Assembly (NCBI RefSeq): GCF_001517545.1
Contig: NZ_FBYA01000006.1
Location: forward strand, 1 to 64,000
Direction of reading: 5' to 3'
DNA: 64,000 bases
From: Limnohabitans sp. Rim47
Lineage (GTDB): Bacteria > Pseudomonadota > Gammaproteobacteria > Burkholderiales > Burkholderiaceae_C
Part shown: positions 35,539 to 46,354 of the stretch, in pieces
How the letters are laid out: each line of letters opens with the position of its first letter
Position numbering within the stretch: position 1 is the first letter of the stretch
Made by a program: the position numbers and the translations under genes
Notes under the pieces: generated by a model
The model's database searches: none
What the model was told of the DNA's origin: nothing
The model's input: the letters and a program-made list of their open reading frames with translations, nothing else

Positions 35539-37434
35539 ATGCGCCCTCACGCGATCTTGCCCACCCCGCAGCTCAGGCAAGCCCGACTTCAACTGGTCGA
35601 GCAAGGCATAGCGCCCACATCGGCGATTGGCGCACTGGTGGCCAGGTCTTGGAACCGCAGTCTGACGGCAGGGCTCTCGCCCATCGGCCGTTTGGACTGT
35701 CACGACAACTTGGCGGGCAGCAGCCTGCAACGCGCCCGCACGCTCAACCATGACCTGATCAGCCATTCAGAACCGGTGATGGAGTACCTGTTCGAGCAAG
35801 TGCGGCAAAGCCACAGCATGGTGGTTCTGGCCGACGCACAAGGCGTCTTGATGCACACACTGGGCGATCTGGATTTTTTGAACAAGGCCGATCGGGTGGC
35901 CCTGCGATGCGGTGCCTCTTGGGCCGAAAACCAACGTGGCACCAACGCCATCGGCACGGCTTTGGCCGAAACACACGAAGTGGAAATCAATGGTGCAGAA
36001 CACTATCTAGACCGAAATGGCTTTCTGACCTGCGCGGCTGCGCCCATTTTGTCGGCACAAGGCAAGCTCATGGGCATCCTCGACATTTCTGGCGACCACC
36101 GCAGCCGCCACCCCCACACCTTGAGTCTCGTGTCAACCGCTGCACGCATGATCGAAAACAGCTTGGTCCTGTCTGCCTGTCGCCAGCAAATCATGGTTCA
36201 ACTGCACACGCGGGCAGAAGGCATAGGCACTGTGGCACAAGGCATGCTGGCTTTTTCGGAGGATGGCTGGCTGGTCGGGGCCAACCGCAAAGCACTGGAC
36301 TTGCTGGGAATTCAGCACACCGACATGGGTGCTACCAGCTGGCCTCACTTGTTCGACGAAGACTTCGAGCGACTGCTCGGTTTGCAGCACCGCAGCGGTG
36401 GCCGCCCAAGTCTGTTGCACACACGACATGGCATCGCAATCCATGCACAACTGCACAGCCAGAGTCAGGTGCAACAAAAAATCACCATCAGTGCAGCGCC
36501 CGCACGCGACGCACTGAACCGCATGGACAGCGGAGACCCCTTGTGGCGTCAGTCCGCAGACAAGGCCCGCCGGGTCATCGACAAAGACATTCCATTGCTG
36601 GTCTTTGGCGAGTCGGGGGTCGGCAAAGAATTGTTTGCGCAAGCGGTGCACCAATGTTCTGCCCGCAAGGACAAAGCATTCGTCGCCGTGAATTGCGCGG
36701 CCCTGCCTGAACACCTGATCGAGTCAGAGTTGTTTGGTTATGTGGGTGGCGCGTTCACCGGAGCCTCTCGACAGGGTGCTCCAGGTCGTCTGCGCGAGGC
36801 CCATGGCGGCACCTTGTTTCTGGATGAGATTGGGGACATGCCCATCGCGCTGCAAACGCGCTTGCTGCGGGTGCTGCAAGAGCGGATGGTCACACCACTC
36901 GGTTGTGGCACACCCGTTGCAGTCGATTTCAATCTGATTTGCGCTACGCATCAAAATTTGCGTGCGGCTGTTGAAAAGGGCCAGTTCCGCAGCGACCTGT
37001 ACTACCGCATCAACGGACTGCAGGTGCAACTGCCGGCCCTGCGTGAACGAAATGACTTTGCAAAATTGGCGCAACGCATGCTGCAAGATTTGGCACCCGA
37101 TGCAGGATTGAGCATCACGCCCGACGTGATGACAGCCATGGCGACGTTCAACTGGCCTGGCAACCTGCGCCAACTCAGCCATATCTTGCGCACTGCCGTC
37201 GCCTTAATGGACCCTCATGAATCACAGATCAACTGGACTCACTTGCCGGACGATTTAATTCGAGACATTCAAAATCAGGCCCAGCAACAGCCCCCCGATG
37301 GGCCAGCACAAAACCTGCACGAACTGTCGATCAAGGCCATCCAGCAGGCACTTGAAAATGCCCGAGGCAATGTTTCAGCAGCAGCACGCCAGTTGGGCAT
37401 CAGCCGTCAGACGCTTTACCGCAAACTTCAATAA
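35539..37434 (+). CDS. acoR: Sigma-54-dependent activator, AcoR type
   Basis: Enhancer-binding protein that opens sigma-54 promoters. The 631-residue protein has an N-terminal sensor with a GAF domain (about residues 60-210), then AAA+ with Walker A GESGVGKE, the sigma-54-contact loop GGAFTGAS and Walker B LFLDEIGDM, and a C-terminal Fis-type helix-turn-helix (VSAAARQLGISRQTLYRKLQ). The arrangement matches AcoR of acetoin catabolism. It is divergent from the aldehyde dehydrogenase, its likely target. The inducer is inferred. Confidence 0.88.
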   Translation: MRPHAILPTPQLRQARLQLVEQGIAPTSAIGALVARSWNRSLTAGLSPIGRLDCHDNLAGSSLQRARTLNHDLISHSEPVMEYLFEQVRQSHSMVVLADAQGVLMHTLGDLDFLNKADRVALRCGASWAENQRGTNAIGTALAETHEVEINGAEHYLDRNGFLTCAAAPILSAQGKLMGILDISGDHRSRHPHTLSLVSTAARMIENSLVLSACRQQIMVQLHTRAEGIGTVAQGMLAFSEDGWLVGANRKALDLLGIQHTDMGATSWPHLFDEDFERLLGLQHRSGGRPSLLHTRHGIAIHAQLHSQSQVQQKITISAAPARDALNRMDSGDPLWRQSADKARRVIDKDIPLLVFGESGVGKELFAQAVHQCSARKDKAFVAVNCAALPEHLIESELFGYVGGAFTGASRQGAPGRLREAHGGTLFLDEIGDMPIALQTRLLRVLQERMVTPLGCGTPVAVDFNLICATHQNLRAAVEKGQFRSDLYYRINGLQVQLPALRERNDFAKLAQRMLQDLAPDAGLSITPDVMTAMATFNWPGNLRQLSHILRTAVALMDPHESQINWTHLPDDLIRDIQNQAQQQPPDGPAQNLHELSIKAIQQALENARGNVSAAARQLGISRQTLYRKLQ

Positions 37435-37508
37435 GCAAGGTCATCTGCGCGACCGAAGTCTGCTTGCGCTCGCACTACGCTAGTAAATCCATTCACGGAG
37501 ATTCATCC

Positions 37509-38159
37509 ATGCTCACACTCTGCGGCTTTGCAGCCAGCAACTACTACAACAAAGTCAAATTCGCCCTGCTCGAAAAAGGTGTGCCCTTCACCGAAGAGCT
37601 GGCCTGGGTAGGCCAGACCGATTCGGCGTGCAGCCCTTTGGGCAAAGTGCCTTACATCAAGACCCCCCAAGGTTCGCTGTGCGAGTCGGGCGTGATCATG
37701 GAGTACATCGAGCACGAATACCCCCAAAACCCCTTGCTGCCCGCAGACCCTTTTGCCGCAGCAAAGGTCCGCGAGCTGGTGACTTTTCTGGAGCTGCACC
37801 TCGAGCTGGTGGCCCGCAACTTGTACCCACAGGCATTCTTTGGCGGTCAGATCAGCGACAGCGCCAAGGAAAAGACCGGTGCCCAACTTGAGAAAAACGT
37901 GGCGGCATTGGCCCAACTGGCCCAGTTCAGCCCCTTCATGCTGGGCGACAAACTGAGCTTGGCCGACTGCGCGGCGGTGGTGCATTTGCCCTTGGTGTCG
38001 GCTGCGACCAAGCTCGTTTATGGGCGCGACTTTCTGGCCGACCTGCCAGTGCGCGACTACCTCAAACGCATGGGCGAACGCCCCAGCCTGCAACAGGTCA
38101 ACGCCGATCGCAAAACCAACACCGAGTTGATGCTTTCCCGAGCCAAAGCCAAAGTTTGA
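37509..38159 (+). CDS. Glutathione S-transferase family protein
   Basis: A 216-residue cytosolic protein with an N-terminal thioredoxin-like domain (MLTLCGFAASNYYNKVKFAL, with the GKVPYIKTPQGSLCESGVIM glutathione-binding segment) and an alpha-helical C-terminal domain (LSLADCAAVVHLPL). The ATG at 37509 is preceded by a GGAG site; the in-frame extension is rejected. Substrate unknown. It is separated from acoR by about 75 bp. Confidence 0.92.
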   Translation: MLTLCGFAASNYYNKVKFALLEKGVPFTEELAWVGQTDSACSPLGKVPYIKTPQGSLCESGVIMEYIEHEYPQNPLLPADPFAAAKVRELVTFLELHLELVARNLYPQAFFGGQISDSAKEKTGAQLEKNVAALAQLAQFSPFMLGDKLSLADCAAVVHLPLVSAATKLVYGRDFLADLPVRDYLKRMGERPSLQQVNADRKTNTELMLSRAKAKV

Positions 38160-38244
38160 GCCCTACGGGAGGCAGCGCACGGCTGCACCCTGTTGGTTGA
38201 CCTGCATCAATGTCAACGCGATGTGGCTGTTTCATGATGAACAC

Positions 38245-38616
38245 ATGAGCACCACACCACCCTCCTCTCCAGATGTCTTTCAGGCCCTGCTGATCCAGGC
38301 CCGCACGCAGCTGCTGGAACGCATGGCGTACGAGCGCGGCGGCCTTGTGTCGCGCGCCGACATGGCCGCCGACCACTTTGACAACAGCTTCCAGTCGCGC
38401 GCCCAGATCCAGACTGAACGGCAAACCGAGTTCGCCATGAACGAACACGAAACGGCCGAGTTAGGCGACATCGAAGCCGCCCTGAAACGCATCCAAACAG
38501 GCACCTACGGCCAGTGCACAGACTGCGGCGTCGACATCCCGCCCGCCCGGCTCAAGGCCTACCCCACCGCCAAGCGCTGCATCAATTGCCAGTCGTTGGC
38601 CGAACAATACCGTTGA
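38245..38616 (+). CDS. DksA/TraR family zinc-finger protein
   Basis: A 123-residue protein with a coiled-coil N-terminal part and a C-terminal four-Cys zinc finger (CTDCGVDIPPARLKAYPTAK then RCINC). DksA-type proteins bind RNA polymerase through its secondary channel with ppGpp; this is a short paralogue, lacking the full N-terminus of DksA. The ATG at 38245 gives the family-like start. Function may be modified transcriptional control. Confidence 0.88.
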   Translation: MSTTPPSSPDVFQALLIQARTQLLERMAYERGGLVSRADMAADHFDNSFQSRAQIQTERQTEFAMNEHETAELGDIEAALKRIQTGTYGQCTDCGVDIPPARLKAYPTAKRCINCQSLAEQYR

Positions 38617-38637
38617 TTTTTTTACACAAAGAGCACC

Positions 38638-38706
38638 ATGAGCACTTTTCACGCCGTTGTCTGGATGGCCCACCAAAAAGCCACCGCTGCGGGCTCTTCC
38701 TGCTGA
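38638..38706 (+). pseudogene. Possible remnant of a small Burkholderiales 'translational machinery' protein
   Basis: A 22-codon ORF begins MSTFHAVVWMAHQKA and then stops. The FHAVVWM-x-H-x2-A start resembles, from memory, the N-terminus of a small protein annotated as a translational machinery protein in Burkholderiales. Only the first third or less could be present and the downstream sequence does not continue it in another frame that I can see. It may equally be a short translated peptide. Confidence 0.35.
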
Positions 38707-38738
38707 CCCTGTGGTGACTGGCTGCTATGCTTTCGGGC

Positions 38739-39152
38739 ATGCACAGCCTGTTTCACTTCGCTTTTCACGTCACCGACCTCGACGAGGCCCGCCGCTTTTA
38801 TGGCGGCACACTCGGTTGCCAGGAAGGTCGCTCCACCGACACTTGGGTGGACTTTGATTTTTTCTCGCACCAAATTTCGCTGCACCTGGGTGAGCCGTTC
38901 AAGACCAGCTTGACAGGTCATGTGGGCGATCACCTGGTGCCCATGCCGCACTTTGGCTTGGTCTTGCAAAAGGACGATTGGCAACGTCTGGCAGACCGCC
39001 TGCAGGCCGCTGGCATGGCCTTTGTGGTCGCGCCGCACCTGCGTTTTGCAGGTCAGCCGGGCGAGCAATGGACCATGTTCTTCATGGACCCCTTCGGCAA
39101 CCCGATTGAAGTGAAAGGCTTTGCCAGTCTGAACACGGTTTACGCAGGCTGA
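38739..39152 (+). CDS. VOC/glyoxalase superfamily protein
   Basis: A 137-residue protein with two beta-alpha-beta-beta-beta modules: FHFAFHVTDLDEARRFYGGT at the start and MFFMDPFGNPIEVKGF at the end. His and Glu residues at the usual metal positions are present. Substrate unknown; the family includes glyoxalase I, ring-cleavage dioxygenases and resistance proteins. The ATG at 38727 would add four residues. Confidence 0.88.
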   Translation: MHSLFHFAFHVTDLDEARRFYGGTLGCQEGRSTDTWVDFDFFSHQISLHLGEPFKTSLTGHVGDHLVPMPHFGLVLQKDDWQRLADRLQAAGMAFVVAPHLRFAGQPGEQWTMFFMDPFGNPIEVKGFASLNTVYAG

Positions 39153-39157
39153 TAGGC

Positions 39158-39757
39158 ATGGAACACACATTTGCTTCGGCCACCATCTTGCTGCTGCTGA
39201 TCACCGACCCGCTAGGCAATATCCCGATTTTTGTGAACACCTTGCGGGCCGTGCCACCCGAACGACGTGCCCGCGTCATCGTGCGCGAAGTGCTGATCGC
39301 TTTTGGCCTGCTGCTGGCCTTCATGTTTGTCGGGCAATCGTTCCTGAAGGCGATGAGCCTGTCGGATGTGTCTTTGCAAATTGGCGGTGCGGTGGTGCTG
39401 TTTTTGATCGCGTTGCGCATGATTTTTCCACCCCCGCCGCAAGATTCGCCCGTGCCTGCCGCCGAACCATTGATCGTGCCCTTGGCCATTCCGGCCTTGG
39501 CGGGCCCCTCGGCCATGGCCACTGTGCTGCTGCTGGTCAGCCAGGCGCCCGAGCGTCGGCTTGAGTGGGTCGCCGCCCTCACGGTGACCATGCTGGTTTG
39601 TGCGGTGGTTTTGTTGCTGGCCGAGCGCTTGCAGCGGGTGGTCGGTTTGCGCGTAGTCTCGGCCTTTGAGCGCTTGATGGGCCTGATTTTGGTGTCCATC
39701 TCGGTGGAGATGCTGATCCGAGGCCTGAAGTCTCTGGCGCAAAACTGGCCACACTGA
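39158..39757 (+). CDS. MarC family integral membrane protein
   Basis: A 199-residue protein with about six hydrophobic segments and the family motif LLLITDPLGNIPIFVNTLR near the start, with LIVPLAIPALAGPSAMATVL in the middle. MarC/YhgN proteins are uncharacterised inner-membrane proteins; the earlier link to multidrug resistance has been withdrawn. It is 5 bp after the VOC gene and convergent with mrdA. Confidence 0.92.
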   Translation: MEHTFASATILLLLITDPLGNIPIFVNTLRAVPPERRARVIVREVLIAFGLLLAFMFVGQSFLKAMSLSDVSLQIGGAVVLFLIALRMIFPPPPQDSPVPAAEPLIVPLAIPALAGPSAMATVLLLVSQAPERRLEWVAALTVTMLVCAVVLLLAERLQRVVGLRVVSAFERLMGLILVSISVEMLIRGLKSLAQNWPH

Positions 39758-39766
39758 GGCATCTGC

Positions 39767-41746
39767 TCAGTTGAGTCGGCGGGCTTCCAGTGGCACTTCC
39801 TGCTTGGTGCGTGGTTTGCCGATCGGGTTGGCCGTCTGGCCTTTTTGGGTCGCAGCCATGTCTTCTTCGCTGGGGTATTGCCCCAACAACCAATAGTCAA
39901 AAACACGCCGGGCAATCGGGGCGGCAGAGGCCGCACCAAAACCGGCATTTTCGACCACCACGGCCACCGCGATCTTGGGGGCCTCTGCAGGTGCATACGC
40001 CATGTACAAGGCGTGGTCGCGTTGGTATTCGGACAAATTAGCGGCGTTGTACTTGTCCTTTTGGCCAATGGTTACCGCTTGGGCTGTCCCTGTTTTACCC
40101 GCACTGGCATACCCGGCCCCCGCAAACACGCGCGCAGAAGTACCTGAAGTCACCACGCCCACCAAGCCGTTGCGCACCACGCTCATGTGCTCAGGTTTGA
40201 AGCCCAGGCTGAGCGGCTCAGGTGAGTTGACTTGGGTGGGCACGTGGGTCAGCGCGTCTTGTGTGGCCGTGACAACATGGGGCTTGAACTGCATACCTCC
40301 ACTGGCCAGTGTGGCCGTGGCCGAAGCCAGTTGCAGCATGGTGAAGCTGTTGTAACCCTGCCCAATACCCAGAGAAATGGTCTCGCCGCCATACCACTTC
40401 TTTTGTTCGGGCTTCTTGTAGTAATTGCGCTTCCACTCGGTGCTGGGCAAAATGCCGCGCACCTCACCAGGCAAGTCAATGCCCGTGATCTGGCCAAAGC
40501 CCAGCGGCTTCATGAAGTCGTGAATGGCGTCCACCCCCATCTCGTTGGCCAGCGAGTAGTAATAAACGTTGCTCGACAGCACAATGGAGCGGACCATGTC
40601 AACGGGCCCCAGCCCCGTGTCGCCGTGGCTGCGAAAGGTATGGCCACCATAGCTCCAAGAACCGGCATCGTTGATGATGGTGCTGGAACTGCGTTTGCCG
40701 GTGGTCAACGCGGCCATGGCCATGAAGGGCTTGTAGGTCGAGCCCGGCGGGTAGGTGCCCCGCAAAGCCCGGTTGAGCAAGGGCTTGTCGATCGACTCGT
40801 TGAGGATTTTCCAGTTCTCGACATCAATGCCATCGACAAACAAATTGGGGTCAAACGTGGGCTTGCTGACAAAGGCCAGCACCTCGCCCGTGTTGGGGTC
40901 CAGCGCCACCAAGGCACCGCGGCGGGTACCAAAAAGGTCCTCCACCATTTTTTGCAACTGGATGTCGATCGACAAAACCACGTTTTGCCCCGGCGTGGCC
41001 AGGTGACTGGACAGGCTTCGAGTGGCTCGACCGCCCGCCGAGGTTTCAACCCGGTTCACCCCTGTGATGCCGTGCAGTTCGCGCTCGTAGCGTTGCTCCA
41101 CACCCAATTTGCCGATGTATTCGGTGCCCCGGTAATTGCCAACATCGTCGTCGTCTTCGATGCGTTCTTTTTCCTTGGCATTGATGCGCCCGATGTAGCC
41201 CACCACATGGCTGGCCAGTTCACCGTAAGGGTATTGTCTGAACAGACGAGCCTTGATTTCAACACCCGGGAACCGGTAACTCTGTGCACTGAAACGCGCC
41301 ACCTCTTCGTCATTCAGTCGGGTGCGAATTGGCAGGGAGTCGAAGCTGCGCGAATCTTCCCGCAAACGCTTGAACCTGCGGCGGTCTTTGCCTTGGATTT
41401 CCACCACCTCGGCCAATGCGTCGATCGTGGCCTCGAGGTCGGCCACTTGAGAGGGCGTGATTTCCAGGGTGTAGGCCGAGTAATTGCTGGCCAGCACAAC
41501 CCCATTGCGGTCCAAAATGGTGCCGCGTGGGGGCACGGTCGGGATCACCGCCGTGCGGTTGTTTTCAGCCTGTTCCAGCAAGTCCTCGTGTCGCACGATT
41601 TGCAAATAGGACAAGCGGACGCCCAACAAAAGAAAGCAAACCAGCACCACCCCCTGCACCACGGCCACCCGAGCGCGAAACCGCTGAAGTTCGGCTTGGC
41701 TATCGCGCAACTCGGCAAGTGAAGGCAGCCAGAATGACATGGTCAA
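39767..41746 (-). CDS. mrdA: Penicillin-binding protein 2 (peptidoglycan transpeptidase)
   Basis: Cross-links peptidoglycan during cell elongation. The 659-residue protein has one N-terminal membrane helix (VAVVQGVVLVCFLLLGVRLS), a pedestal domain and the transpeptidase domain with the active-site STYK tetrad (YPPGSTYKPF), the SSN motif (VLSSNVYYYS) and KTGTAQ. It overlaps mreD by 4 bp and is the last gene of mreBCD-mrdA. Confidence 0.96.
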   Translation of the reverse strand: MTMSFWLPSLAELRDSQAELQRFRARVAVVQGVVLVCFLLLGVRLSYLQIVRHEDLLEQAENNRTAVIPTVPPRGTILDRNGVVLASNYSAYTLEITPSQVADLEATIDALAEVVEIQGKDRRRFKRLREDSRSFDSLPIRTRLNDEEVARFSAQSYRFPGVEIKARLFRQYPYGELASHVVGYIGRINAKEKERIEDDDDVGNYRGTEYIGKLGVEQRYERELHGITGVNRVETSAGGRATRSLSSHLATPGQNVVLSIDIQLQKMVEDLFGTRRGALVALDPNTGEVLAFVSKPTFDPNLFVDGIDVENWKILNESIDKPLLNRALRGTYPPGSTYKPFMAMAALTTGKRSSSTIINDAGSWSYGGHTFRSHGDTGLGPVDMVRSIVLSSNVYYYSLANEMGVDAIHDFMKPLGFGQITGIDLPGEVRGILPSTEWKRNYYKKPEQKKWYGGETISLGIGQGYNSFTMLQLASATATLASGGMQFKPHVVTATQDALTHVPTQVNSPEPLSLGFKPEHMSVVRNGLVGVVTSGTSARVFAGAGYASAGKTGTAQAVTIGQKDKYNAANLSEYQRDHALYMAYAPAEAPKIAVAVVVENAGFGAASAAPIARRVFDYWLLGQYPSEEDMAATQKGQTANPIGKPRTKQEVPLEARRLN

Positions 41747-42264
41747 AGGGGCCGGATGTTGTCGGGGTCAAAAGCACGCCGCTGCGGTGCCAGCAACAAG
41801 GCCCCGATCAGTGGCCACAGGGCTGCCTGCAGCAACGGCGCAAAGAGTTGACTCCAGTGAGGCCAGGCATCGTGCACGATCAGGCGCGTGAGCCACTCCA
41901 GCAATGCCGCAATCACAAACAGCGGAACGATCTGCAGGGCTTGCTCACGCAACGGAAACCACAACAGTCGCCGTTGCACAGCCAGCGCCATGCCGCTCAG
42001 CACCACATAAGACAACGCGTTTTGCCCCAGCAAAGCCGACTCGTGCACGTCCAACGCCAAGCCCAGCACAAAAGCCAACACCACACCCACACGCCTGGGT
42101 TGATAAACATTCCAGAACACCACCACGATGGCCAGCACATCGGGTAACCAATGCCACCCCACCAAGCCGAGCAGCATGTTCAGCAACAGGCCCACAACCA
42201 CGGTCATGGCAATGAAGCGGGGGTTGGCGGGCAACAGCAAAGGGCGCCCTGCGGGCATGATCAT
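41743..42264 (-). CDS. mreD: Rod shape-determining protein MreD
   Basis: Inner-membrane component of the elongasome. The 173-residue protein has about five hydrophobic segments, with LLLPANPRFIAMTVVVGLLLN near the start and GLALDVHESALLGQNALSYV in the family core. It overlaps both mreC and mrdA by 4 bp, so all are translationally coupled. Confidence 0.93.
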   Translation of the reverse strand: MIMPAGRPLLLPANPRFIAMTVVVGLLLNMLLGLVGWHWLPDVLAIVVVFWNVYQPRRVGVVLAFVLGLALDVHESALLGQNALSYVVLSGMALAVQRRLLWFPLREQALQIVPLFVIAALLEWLTRLIVHDAWPHWSQLFAPLLQAALWPLIGALLLAPQRRAFDPDNIRPL

Positions 42265-43202
42265 GGTTTAACTCCTGCTGAAGAAGCCGCAGCTGTCCGG
42301 CCTTTGCCCAAGCGCTTAGGCTCAATTGGGTGCGTGGGAGCAGTGGGCCAGTCTTTCGTCGGCGTCAGCACCAGCAAATGCCGCCCCCTTGGCTTGGCCG
42401 CAGGAATCGCGTGAACCCGCGCAAACGACGAATCAACGCGGCGGTCAATCTGGCTGACCGTGCCCACATGCAAACCCGGCGGGTAAACACCATCGATGCC
42501 ACTGGTGGTGAGCAAGTCACCTTGTTTGACATCCGTGCTGGCCGGCACAAATTTCAACTCGAGTGCACCAGAGGACATGGTCGGATCGCCAACAACGACA
42601 TGGCGGCTGCCCGTTCGGGCATTCACCACAGGAATGCTTTGGGCCCGGTCTGTCAGCAGTGTCACTTCGCTGACCAAGGCATAAACGCGTGTGACTTGCC
42701 CCACCACGCCGCCCGCATCAATGACCGCAGAACCTGGCACGATGCCCCCGATTTGTCCTCGGTCCACCACGATGCGATCGGTATAAGGGTCGGCCGTTTC
42801 GTAAAGCACTTCAACCGCCTTGGCAGGCCCTGCAATTTGTGCTCGCAAATCAAGCAACTCCCGCAATTGGGTGTTTTCCAGTCTCAATTGTTCAACTTGC
42901 TGCAAACGCTGGGCCTGCGCGATGGTGCGCGTCTGGAAGTTTTGTGCGGCATCTTGCGCCTCTTCCAGGTTGTGAAAGTATTGACCCATGCCCCTGACCG
43001 CGCGCGCAGGCTGTAGCGACAACCATTGCAAGGGGGACAGCACCATGGCAATGCCCGCACGCAGCGGCTGGGAGATCTGGAAACGGTGGTCTGATGCCAT
43101 CAACAAAATCGACAGCAGCGCCAAGAGCACCAGTTTGGTGGTCGCAGACAGGCCCTGCCGAAAAATCGGCGGGGAACTGCGTTCAAGGGTATCCAGAGCC
43201 AT
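42261..43202 (-). CDS. mreC: Rod shape-determining protein MreC
   Basis: Periplasmic scaffold of the elongasome that activates PBP2. The 313-residue protein has an N-terminal membrane helix (about 20-40), a coiled coil (AQRLQQVEQLRLENTQLREL) and the beta-rich MreC domain (VDRGQIGGIVPGSAVIDAGG). The C-terminus is basic and low complexity. It follows mreB by 73 bp. Confidence 0.95.
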   Translation of the reverse strand: MALDTLERSSPPIFRQGLSATTKLVLLALLSILLMASDHRFQISQPLRAGIAMVLSPLQWLSLQPARAVRGMGQYFHNLEEAQDAAQNFQTRTIAQAQRLQQVEQLRLENTQLRELLDLRAQIAGPAKAVEVLYETADPYTDRIVVDRGQIGGIVPGSAVIDAGGVVGQVTRVYALVSEVTLLTDRAQSIPVVNARTGSRHVVVGDPTMSSGALELKFVPASTDVKQGDLLTTSGIDGVYPPGLHVGTVSQIDRRVDSSFARVHAIPAAKPRGRHLLVLTPTKDWPTAPTHPIEPKRLGKGRTAAASSAGVKP

Positions 43203-43275
43203 GAAGGTGTTGCGCCGGATTCAGGTTTGAAAAGGCTTGATCTGTGACTGCCGGAAAACAGCCAACGAGCGTGCC

Positions 43276-44319
43276 TTATTCGCTGGTGAAAATGCTGCCC
43301 AACTGGTCCATGCGGTCCAGCGCCATGCCGCAACCCCGTGCCACACAGGTCAGTGGGTCTTCGGCCACCAGCACGGGCAAGCCGGTTTCTTCGGCCAGCA
43401 AACGGTCCAGGTCGCGCAGCAATGCGCCGCCGCCGGTCAGCATCATGCCGCGCTCGGCAATGTCGGCACCCAATTCTGGCGGCGTGTGTTCCAGCGCGGT
43501 TTTGACAGCGGACACGATCTGGTTGAGCGGGTCGGTCAGGGCTTCCAGGATTTCGTTGGAGCTGATGGTGAAGCTGCGCGGCACGCCTTCGGACAGGTTG
43601 CGGCCCTTGACTTCCATCTCCTTGACTTCGCTGCCGGGAAAGGCCGAGCCAATGTTTTTCTTGATCGCCTCGGCAGTGGGCTCGCCGATCAACATGCCGT
43701 AGTTGCGGCGGATGTAGCTGATGATGGCTTCGTCAAACTTGTCGCCACCCACGCGCACGCTGCCTTTGTAGACCATGCCGCCCAGCGAGATCACGCCCAC
43801 TTCGGTGGTGCCACCACCGATGTCGACCACCATGGAGCCCGAAGCTGCCGACACCGGCAAACCTGCGCCGATGGCTGCGGCCATGGGTTCTTCGATCAAA
43901 TACACCTCGGATGCACCTGCGCCCAAAGCCGATTCGCGAATCGCCCGGCGCTCGACCTGGGTAGAGCCGCAAGGCACACAAATGATGATGCGGGGGCTGG
44001 GGCGGAAGGTGCTGCGGGGGTGCACCATGCGAATGAACTGCTTGAGCATCTGCTCGGTCACGGTGAAGTCGGCGATCACGCCATCCTTCATGGGGCGAAT
44101 GGCTTCGATGTTGCCAGGCACTTTGCCCAGCATGGCCTTGGCTTCGTGGCCAACGGCTTGCAGGGTTTTCTTGCCCTGAGGGCCGCCTTCGTGGCGGATG
44201 GCCACAACCGAGGGCTCGTCGAGCACGATGCCCTTGTCGCGCACAAAAATCAGGGTATTGGCGGTGCCCAGGTCAATGGCCAGGTCGCTGGAAAAATAAC
44301 GGCGGAAAGAGGAAAACAT
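43276..44319 (-). CDS. mreB: Rod shape-determining protein MreB (bacterial actin)
   Basis: Forms membrane filaments that guide cell-wall synthesis. The 347-residue protein has the actin-fold phosphate motifs DLGTANTLIFVRDKG, VVDIGGGTTEVGVISLGG and the LTGGGALLRDLDRLL segment. It is the first gene of mreBCD-mrdA and is divergent from gatC with about 210 bp between. Confidence 0.98.
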   Translation of the reverse strand: MFSSFRRYFSSDLAIDLGTANTLIFVRDKGIVLDEPSVVAIRHEGGPQGKKTLQAVGHEAKAMLGKVPGNIEAIRPMKDGVIADFTVTEQMLKQFIRMVHPRSTFRPSPRIIICVPCGSTQVERRAIRESALGAGASEVYLIEEPMAAAIGAGLPVSAASGSMVVDIGGGTTEVGVISLGGMVYKGSVRVGGDKFDEAIISYIRRNYGMLIGEPTAEAIKKNIGSAFPGSEVKEMEVKGRNLSEGVPRSFTISSNEILEALTDPLNQIVSAVKTALEHTPPELGADIAERGMMLTGGGALLRDLDRLLAEETGLPVLVAEDPLTCVARGCGMALDRMDQLGSIFTSE

Positions 44320-44530
44320 GGGGGAGTCCTTTGACGCTCAGCCCCAAGACCCGCAGAGGGGACTGCTTGGGGTAGCGCGGCGGTCAAATTTGGTGTGTCT
44401 TTAGGGCTGGCTCAGAGGCTTTGCTTTGAACAGCGCCAAACACAGGATAATACCCGATCCCCCGGTAAAACAGACGCATTCATGTGCCGTTCCAGCCGGA
44501 AAACCCGTCATTTACAACTCGTTTCAAACC

Positions 44531-44826
44531 ATGTCCCTGACCCCGCAGGATATTGCCCGCATCGCCAACCTCGCCCGCCTGGAATTGCAGCCCGACGAAA
44601 GTGAACGCATGCTGACTCAGATCAACGGCTTTTTTGGCATCGTCGAGGCCATGCAGGCGGTGGACACGACCGGAATCGAGCCCATGGCCCACCCCGTGGC
44701 TGCCATTCAGGACATCACATTGCGCCTGCGACCCGACGTGGTCAGTGAACCCAACCAACGCGACCTGAACCAGCGCAGTGCCCCCGCCGTCGAGCGCGGC
44801 CTGTTTCTGGTGCCCAAGGTGATCGA

Positions 44827-44830
<4 letters not shown>
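44531..44830 (+). CDS. gatC: Asp-tRNA(Asn)/Glu-tRNA(Gln) amidotransferase subunit C
   Basis: Small subunit that holds the GatAB complex together. The 99-residue protein starts MSLTPQDIARIANLARLELQ, has GIEPMAHP and LRPDVVSEP segments. The ATG at 44531 is the canonical start; an in-frame upstream extension is rejected. A weak TTGAAC-16 bp-TAATAC promoter lies near 44430-44455. Confidence 0.95.
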
Positions 44831-46353
<1,523 letters not shown>

Positions 46354-46354
46354 T

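Noticed and set aside
40232..41722. 496-codon plus-strand ORF antisense to mrdA
   Set aside because: Shadow frame; the PBP2 motifs on the minus strand are complete.
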